From: Xylogone sp. PMI_703
Lineage: Eukaryota; Ascomycota; Leotiomycetes
DNA length: 64,000 nt
Assembly (NCBI GenBank): GCA_021399445.1
Contig: JAJTUQ010000008.1
Span: 1 to 64,000 of the forward strand
Reading direction: 5' to 3'
A program made the translations under genes and the position numbers. Position 1 is the first letter of the stretch; each line of letters starts with the position of its first letter. Below the pieces are notes generated by a model. The model had not been told where the DNA came from and did not search any database. It saw only the letters and a program-made list of their open reading frames with translations. Positions 58,020 to 64,000 of the stretch are shown one piece after another.

Positions 58020-58812
58020 TTACGTGCTAAGAGACACCTTGTAAGACGTGACCGCCAGCTGAGCATTACTGCCCGTGAACGGCTCAGTTCCAGCCTGGAT
58101 GCTGAGCAAGTATTGAGACGACGGCATACCCTGACTGCTTTCCAGATACTTGAAGAAATTGAGCAAATCACCCGAGAAATTACTGACGCTGCCGCTATTG
58201 GCGACAAAGCTATAGACTTTCATGTTTCCGTTCAAGCCATAGAATAACCTCCATGTCTGCCCATCGATCGACGGTGTCGCAATAGGAGATCCAGTCGAGG
58301 AGATAGGTCCCGCGCCGCCGAGTGCGGCGAGCCAGACCATGACTTCGTATTCGTTGCTTCCAGAAGATGATGATGAGGTGAACATGTCGTAGGCTACATC
58401 TGCATCGATGTTGCTTCCAGTGTACTTCCAGCTCCAGGAACTTGGAATCGATGAGATCCTACTGAGTTGTGTAGCACTCATTTGGAGAGCAACATTGGCG
58501 AAGGACTTGACGCTGGATGAGCCGCCGGACCAGCTCCATTTGGTGTGCCAGGCGAGCGTACTGCCACTGAGGCTATCGACGCCACTGCACTGTGAGCCAG
58601 TGCCGGAGCTCATGCCCCAAAGGTCCTGATTGGTCGTCAATCGGTAGTTCTGTTTGGAAGGATTTATTTTGACATACTTGATAGACGATGTAACTCCCGG
58701 TCGTAATACTGTCCCATTGTCCGCAGATATCAGCACGTTCCTGGAGGGTACGGGTTGGTATTACAGCCGCAAGTGCGTTCAAGGAGAAAAGGAGGATGAT
58801 TGAGAACTTCAT
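58020..58812 (-). CDS. GH12 endoglucanase/xyloglucanase, 246 aa, secreted
   Basis: Exon 1 58678-58812 (45 codons from ATG) and exon 2 58020-58625, with a 52-bp intron (GTATGT...CAATCAG). A signal peptide (MKFSIILLFSLNALAAV) precedes ICGQWDSITTGSYIVYQDLWG, the typical GH12 N-terminus. The nucleophile is Glu139 in NEYEVMVWL and the acid/base Glu226 in AGTEPFTG; SQCSGVDS and GLNGNMKVYSFVA are further family blocks. The enzyme cleaves beta-1,4-glucan or xyloglucan outside the cell. Length is normal for the family and there are no breaks. The sequence does not tell cellulase from xyloglucanase preference. Together with the GH43 gene 1.3 kb away it suggests plant cell-wall use. Confidence 0.93.
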
Positions 58813-60119
58813 GGCTGCAAAGGGAGAATAACTGTGTGTGATTGAAGTAAAGATTGATGGATGTAGGTCATGATCAATGGATGAGACGAAGTTAAATGTG
58901 AAATTTACAAACAAGGGGAGGCCAGGTTAAGGAATTAGGCAAAAGAGTGCTGAAATTAATTGCTGTACAGCCAATTTTCAGCGAGTTCAAAGATCAATGG
59001 ATGGGCAGTAATTCAATCTACGAGGAGCCGACGAGGATGGAGACGAAGTTGAGTGTAACGTCAGGAAACGTGTAGGGGAGTATGACAGCTCAAGAAATAC
59101 GTAATGCAATCGAGGAGTAATTAATCTCAGTAACTGGAGGACCAAATCCTAGATGATATAAATTGAAATTGCGGGGAGTCGATCATTGGATGAACCAGAA
59201 TAAATAAAGTAAACAGAGAGGGGTTGTTAACAAGACCACACCTTTGATCATTATCATAAGACAATCACGCATAGCAGACGTCAGTTAATTCGAAATCGAC
59301 TGGGGTTCCCCACAATATATCACTGGTTCTCCAACTTGTGGCTATCCAGGAACTGCTTTTCTCGTATAACATACAGCGGGAATAATGGAAGAATCTCAAC
59401 TCCCGGAGCTCGGTACTTGCCCAAGGACGTTGCTCAGATGGGGCGGAGAGATATGTGGCGCGGAATTTGAGAAGAGATCAACGACGCATTGCTTAGTATT
59501 ATTGAAGATTCATTAATTCAAAACATTATTATAAGCGGCCGAGTTAAAACTTAATGTTCGTTAACAACCCAAAGCCGGGGAATAGTCTGGGATGTTGAGC
59601 GGCATCGGGGTGGAGGTGGAGGCGGGGGCGGGGGAAAAGAAACGCAAGATCACTCATAACAGTATAGCCATTATCAATTTCGGATGACCAGGAATCTAAT
59701 ATATTTGCAGGAACACACCATAAGAAGCTGGTAAATGTCCACACATTGTCTACCCAGATTTACTCCCTGGACTCAATGTGGGGAAGAGGATTAGCACTGG
59801 TACTTCCTACCTCCACCATACCGTACTCGCCGAGATAGTCCAGGGGTTGAAGCTATTACTGCGTATCACTATATGTCAAGAGAAATTGAGCTGAGAACAA
59901 CCCAGGTCATCCACATATTATTTCTTTATTGGTAAATTAGCTGAGCTTACATATTGGTAACCACGCCGGTTTACCCAGCTACAGCACACACCCATATTAC
60001 TCTTGCATGCTTTGGTGGAAGCTCGGGGAAGGCGTCTTAGAGATTTGATTCCTTCGCCAGGTTCTCCGAGAGCCGAGTGAGAGACATCTTCTTTAGTCAG
60101 CTTGCATATTGTTGACAAT
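58813..60119. other. divergent intergenic region between GH12 and GH43
   Basis: Shared upstream region of two glycosidase genes transcribed away from each other, so common regulation is possible. A CreA-type SYGGRG word (CCGGGG) lies at 59576-59581; this short word alone is weak evidence. A minus ORF at 59544-59744 is not supported. Confidence 0.4.
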
Positions 60120-61970
60120 ATGTACCTATTCAGAATCATCCTGAGTACAATATGTGCACTACCAATTGCGGTATTATCGACCAGCCATAACTCTACCTAT
60201 ACAAATCCTATCCTTCCAGGATGGCATTCCGATCCAAGTTGCATTTTCGTAGCTGAAGAGCACAACTCCTTCTTCTGTGCGACATCATCTTTCCTGACTT
60301 TTCCAGGAATGCCAATCTACACCAGCAGAGACTTGATAAATTGGAAGCTGGCTAGCCACGTGTTTTCCAGAGCCTCCCAAGTACCGCAGATTGGCAACAC
60401 AACCGTTCAAAATGGCGGCCTTTGGGCAACGACAATTCGATACCACGACGGAAAATTCTACGCAATAGTATCCTACACCCCGGAATCACCATTCGTAGTT
60501 ACAGGATTCATCTTCACCACTACCAACCCGTACGACGACAGCACATGGAGCGATCCGCTAGTATTTCCGTTGATTGATATCGACCCAAACTTATTCTGGG
60601 ATGGTGATGGGACGACATACATCCAATTCTCTGGCATCCACCAGCAAACCATTGATCTGAAGACCGGTGATCTGGGCCCAGCATCCATTATATGGACCGG
60701 CTTCACTGAGTTCATCCCGGAAGGTCCACGCATGTACAAGAAAGACGGCTATTATTATCTTATGATAGCAGAAGGTGGGACAGAGCTGGGACACCACGAA
60801 GCCATCGCCCGGTCTAGGAATATCTGGGGTCCATATGAAGGCTACTCAGGGAACCCAATTCTGGCAAATACAAATACGACAGAGTATTTCCAAACAGTCG
60901 GTCATGCAGACCTCTTTCAAGATGCGTCTGGAAACTGGTGGGGCAGTGCGCTTGCCACCAGGTCTGGTCCTGAATGGCAAAACTATCCCATGGGCAGAGA
61001 GACCGTTCTGTTTCCTGTGACATGGAGGACAGGCGACTGGCCTATTCTACAGCCCGTCCGAGGCACAATGAGCGGATGGTCTCTGCCACCACGGATAAAG
61101 ACGATTCCAGGGAGTGGGCCATATATTGAAGATCCAGATATTATCAACTTCCATCCAGGATCAGCAATCCCGCCGCATTTTGTGTACTGGCGTTTCCCTC
61201 CAAAGGACGCGTTTACAGTCTCCCCTCGTGGACACCCTAACACTCTCCAGCTGCGGCCGTCGAAATCAAACCTTACTTCCTCCGATCCCTTTACAACTAT
61301 ATCCGAGCTGAGCTTGATCATGCGAGTGCAGACGGATACGCTGTTCAGCTTCAGCGTGGATATCATGTCTTTTAAACCAAAATCACTAGAGGAAGAGGTT
61401 GGCGTAACGGCATTTCTAACTCAAACGCAGCATCTTGACTTGGGCATTGTGCTCTTACCTGCAAGCAGTCATAGCTCAAATGGCAAGAGGAAACTAGTCC
61501 CCCACCTCAGATTCCGCCCTACTTATGTTCCGGCTAGTAAAGGTAATTTTAACGGAACGGTTCAGACCTTCGTTAAATCGTTGCCCGAGAAGTGGTTAGA
61601 TGAGCCTATCCGACTGCATATCGATGCGGTCAATGAGACGCATTATGCTTTCTCAGCAGCTCCATCGAAAGAGCCCTGGATAAAGGAACTCATTGGAGTC
61701 GCGCCAGCAACTATTTTGAGTGGTGGTGACGGTCCATTCTCAGGTAAGTCCCAGCTGCTGCTACTGTATAACTATAGAAGCATCATTTTAGCTGGCTCAA
61801 ATTTTGTTTGCTGACAAGTCTCAGGCACGCTCGTGGGAGTATATGCTACAAGTAATGGCGGTACTGGGACGACACTATCGTATGTGAGCAGATGGCGATA
61901 TGAAGGGAAAGGCCAGGTTATCGGCAATCACACATTTGTGCCTTATAGTCCGTTCGTAGCATCCCACTGA
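60120..61970 (+). CDS. GH43 beta-xylosidase/arabinofuranosidase-type glycosidase, 589 aa, secreted
   Basis: Exon 1 60120-61743 and exon 2 61825-61970, separated by an 81-bp intron (GTAAGT...CTCAG). ATG 60120 opens a signal peptide (MYLFRIILSTICALPIAVLS). The five-bladed propeller carries the GH43 triad: Asp38 in LPGWHSDPSC, Asp155 in DIDPNLFW and Glu201 in IPEGPRMYK. The C-terminal ~200 residues are the beta-sandwich found in many GH43 xylosidases (…GVTAFLTQTQHLDLGI, SGTLVGVYATSNGG). Several N-glycosylation sites are present. It should release xylose or arabinose from hemicellulose oligomers, though specificity cannot be read directly. It is intact and divergently placed from the GH12 gene. 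Confidence 0.92.
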
Positions 61971-62265
61971 GGGAAAGCCCAAAGGTGTCGACTATTCTAA
62001 TAAACAGTTTCTTTCTCCTAAACAAAGAGAAGAGTAATGACTAGAATAATAAGCTTATCTTGACTATCTTTAAAAGTCTTTTGATCGATACGACAAGTTT
62101 ATTGGAATAGAATAACGATTTCAATTCAACTACACATCTCTTCGCAGATATTTATAGACACTACTAGCCATGAATATACTGCCGTGCGCCTTTGTAAGCC
62201 TACCACCTTCTGATGGCTAAATATCTATAAACAATGGAAACTAAAAGCGTCTATATGTAAACCCA

Positions 62266-64000
62266 TTACATCAAAGAGTATTCCGTCGAGGAATCGACGC
62301 GGGGAGTTTTGGTTAGCTGAGAAGGAGGGACGAGAGCTAGAAGCTCCTTGGCACATGCGGAAGCTGTCCCTGCTGCGTAGGGCTGCCATTGCTTATTCTT
62401 GTGAGAGTCCGCGTAATCACAAATTCCTCGGATGACCAAACAAGGGAAATTGTTCATCAGGCCTGCTGCTTCCATCTCAAAGCAGAGAACGTTGCCTAAG
62501 TCCGTACTAATGTTGTCTCTGATTTTGCCATCTCTCATAACCTGGTTTCCGGAGGCAATTGTACCATAATGCACGACAACTGTCCGGTTCCCTCGAGATG
62601 GACGTTGTACGAGGTAGTCTTGGTCGCATTCATCGCATGTTGAAGATCCAGCATGATTGTATGATGACTGAAACAAGTGATCAGGTCCTGATGGTTGCGA
62701 TGAAAACTCCTTCATATCTCTGAACACAGAAAGCCGTCTATGAATGGCACCTGGATCCTGTAAAAGTTTAGATTTTAAATGGACTACAGCACTAAGAAGG
62801 ACTGTGGGAGGCGCATTGAGGAACACATGTCGTTCAAATCCGCTGGGAGTGCTTTTCCCGAAATCGTACTGAACGACTCCACCGTGGGCTCCTTCTGGAT
62901 GGCTTATAACAACATCACCTAGTCGAATGTCTGACTTTTCACTAGGAACGCCACCACCCACACCAACTAAAAGATAGAATATGAGAGAGGGAAATTTTGA
63001 TCGCATCCGATGTGCGACGGCTGCAGCAGAATTTGTCCCTGTTTGGCCACCGGGAAGGCATGCTAAAACAACATTGTGTACGCCGATACGACCCAGCTTA
63101 TAGATATCTCTATCATCCGTACTAAGTGGTAGGTCAGGATACTCTTCATCGAGCATCATCTCGGCAGCTGTCAATTCAATTGGAAGCGCACACACCCATC
63201 CGACTGTGTATTCCCCGGGATGTAAGTACCGAGATTGGACTGCTCTATGTGCCATTGAACGCACCACCGAACCATTCTCTCCTGAGTTGAGCGATGCCAT
63301 GGGCTCGATGACTTGTAGAGCACAAGTCCAGCCCATATCTCCCACAAGTCTTCCGAGGGGAGAAACGACATGTTTGTAAAGATACTCTCGGCGCTCTTGG
63401 ACATCATCCTTTGGCATATTCCGAAGTGTTTTAGTATCAAAACAGCTCCTCACTACATCTTTGTATGCTTTGACTACTGTTCCTCCCGAGTCAAAATCAA
63501 AATCTGGCCAGTTACTCCTTTTTAATGTTGTAACGCCTCTGGTATGGTCGTTATTCAACTTCGCTTGAAGGGATTGACTGGGCGTATCCATGCTATCATC
63601 GCTACTTACTCTGCCAATTTCCAAAAGAAGGATTCCTAAAGCGAGGATACGAGGGTAGCGGTGGATAATGGACCATGCATCGCAGTATTCTTCTAATTCT
63701 GGACCACGGCGATTGTTGAACTGGAAAGCGAAGCAAGGCCTACAAGCATATAGCTGGCCTTCCTGAATTTCACAGTCAATTTCGGGAGACTGTTCAATCA
63801 TAAAGTGAATGTTGTTGATAGTCCACTCTGTTTTCAGCCAATCCGAATCATACAGCTGCCAAACGGAACGAGCAATAATGTATGCAAGGATGATCTTCAT
63901 TTTCGTCGAAAGTCGTCGAGTACGAAACACCTGTGCGAGCGATACACTGGGCCCGGGAACAATGTGATGGTCAATTTCTTCAGCATCGTGCAACTGCCAT
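62266..64000 (-). CDS. DUF7580 + nucleoside-phosphorylase-like (PNP_UDP) protein, 5' partial
   Basis: The frame is open to the window edge, with no ATG, so the start lies beyond 64000; at least 577 residues are present. The first part matches fungal DUF7580 style: VSLAQVFRTRRLSTKMKIIL, then SVWQLYDSDWLKTEW and YPRILALGILLLEIG. The second half is a PNP/UDP phosphorylase fold: YTVGWVCALPIELTAAEMML, LACLPGGQTGTNSAA, LLVGVGGGVPS, RLGDVVIS, and the late CFEMEAAGLMNNFPCLVIRGICDYAD with the substrate-binding EMEAAG and conserved Asp. In fungi this fold is a frequent N-terminal domain of NLR-like proteins; here it is C-terminal with no NACHT or repeats after it. It ends at TAA near 62266. Role unknown, possibly surveillance or cell death. 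Confidence 0.8.
   Translation of the reverse strand, partial: WQLHDAEEIDHHIVPGPSVSLAQVFRTRRLSTKMKIILAYIIARSVWQLYDSDWLKTEWTINNIHFMIEQSPEIDCEIQEGQLYACRPCFAFQFNNRRGPELEEYCDAWSIIHRYPRILALGILLLEIGRVSSDDSMDTPSQSLQAKLNNDHTRGVTTLKRSNWPDFDFDSGGTVVKAYKDVVRSCFDTKTLRNMPKDDVQERREYLYKHVVSPLGRLVGDMGWTCALQVIEPMASLNSGENGSVVRSMAHRAVQSRYLHPGEYTVGWVCALPIELTAAEMMLDEEYPDLPLSTDDRDIYKLGRIGVHNVVLACLPGGQTGTNSAAAVAHRMRSKFPSLIFYLLVGVGGGVPSEKSDIRLGDVVISHPEGAHGGVVQYDFGKSTPSGFERHVFLNAPPTVLLSAVVHLKSKLLQDPGAIHRRLSVFRDMKEFSSQPSGPDHLFQSSYNHAGSSTCDECDQDYLVQRPSRGNRTVVVHYGTIASGNQVMRDGKIRDNISTDLGNVLCFEMEAAGLMNNFPCLVIRGICDYADSHKNKQWQPYAAGTASACAKELLALVPPSQLTKTPRVDSSTEYSLM

Overview
The window is nuclear DNA from a filamentous ascomycete, most likely a Eurotiomycete close to Aspergillus or Penicillium. 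The signs are short GT-AG introns (44-131 bp, rarely longer) with CTAAC/CTGAC-type branch sites, Zn(II)2Cys6 regulators, SAT4/PTH11-like fungal rhodopsin-domain proteins, a HET protein, secreted GH12/GH43/S53 enzymes, and transposon relics full of C-to-T/G-to-A changes that look like repeat-induced point mutation (RIP). There is no operon logic: genes are single transcription units on both strands. No tRNA, rRNA or CRISPR array was seen.

Layout. 1-6.2 kb is transposon-rich: a coiled-coil element remnant, a Tc1/mariner relic with inverted ends, a frameshifted 2EXR gene, a frameshifted GIN-type (gypsy-like) integrase, a cluster of nested palindromes, a cryptic spliced Zn2Cys6 fragment and a LINE reverse-transcriptase scrap. 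6.3-14.8 kb holds a four-exon Zn2Cys6 regulator of 1054 aa, a small cysteine-rich secreted protein and a five-exon sedolisin (S53) protease. 18.8-22.4 kb holds a dead APC-type permease and a MULE DNA transposon with 81-bp terminal inverted repeats and an 8-bp target duplication, crippled by an internal deletion. 25-38 kb alternates two SAT4-like membrane proteins, a TamA/Dal81-like regulator stopped by a 9-bp tandem duplication, and a HET-domain protein. 38.8-40.8 kb has ~200-bp inverted arms around a second copy of the repeat seen at 1.2 kb. 41-45 kb has an MFS sugar transporter (one frameshift), a tiny TPR gene and a truncated SAT4 gene. 47.6-51.5 kb is retroelement debris (Copia gag-protease, then AT-rich sequence). 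52.3-62 kb is gene-dense: a full ABCC transporter (one frameshift), a GH12 endoglucanase and a GH43 glycosidase. The last 1.7 kb is the 3' part of a DUF7580 + nucleoside-phosphorylase-like gene that runs off the window.

How it fits together. This looks like an accessory, transposon-eroded region. Secreted hydrolases (S53, GH12, GH43) and transporters (MFS, ABCC) suit a saprotroph handling plant polymers and exporting compounds. The HET protein and the DUF7580-PNP protein belong to families linked to allorecognition and NLR-like surveillance. Several otherwise well-kept genes carry exactly one disabling change (MFS, ABCC, TamA-like, integrase, 2EXR, SAT4 copy 3), so either the region is decaying or the assembly carries small errors. 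Exon models were built by eye from splice signals and conserved family residues; no search was run.
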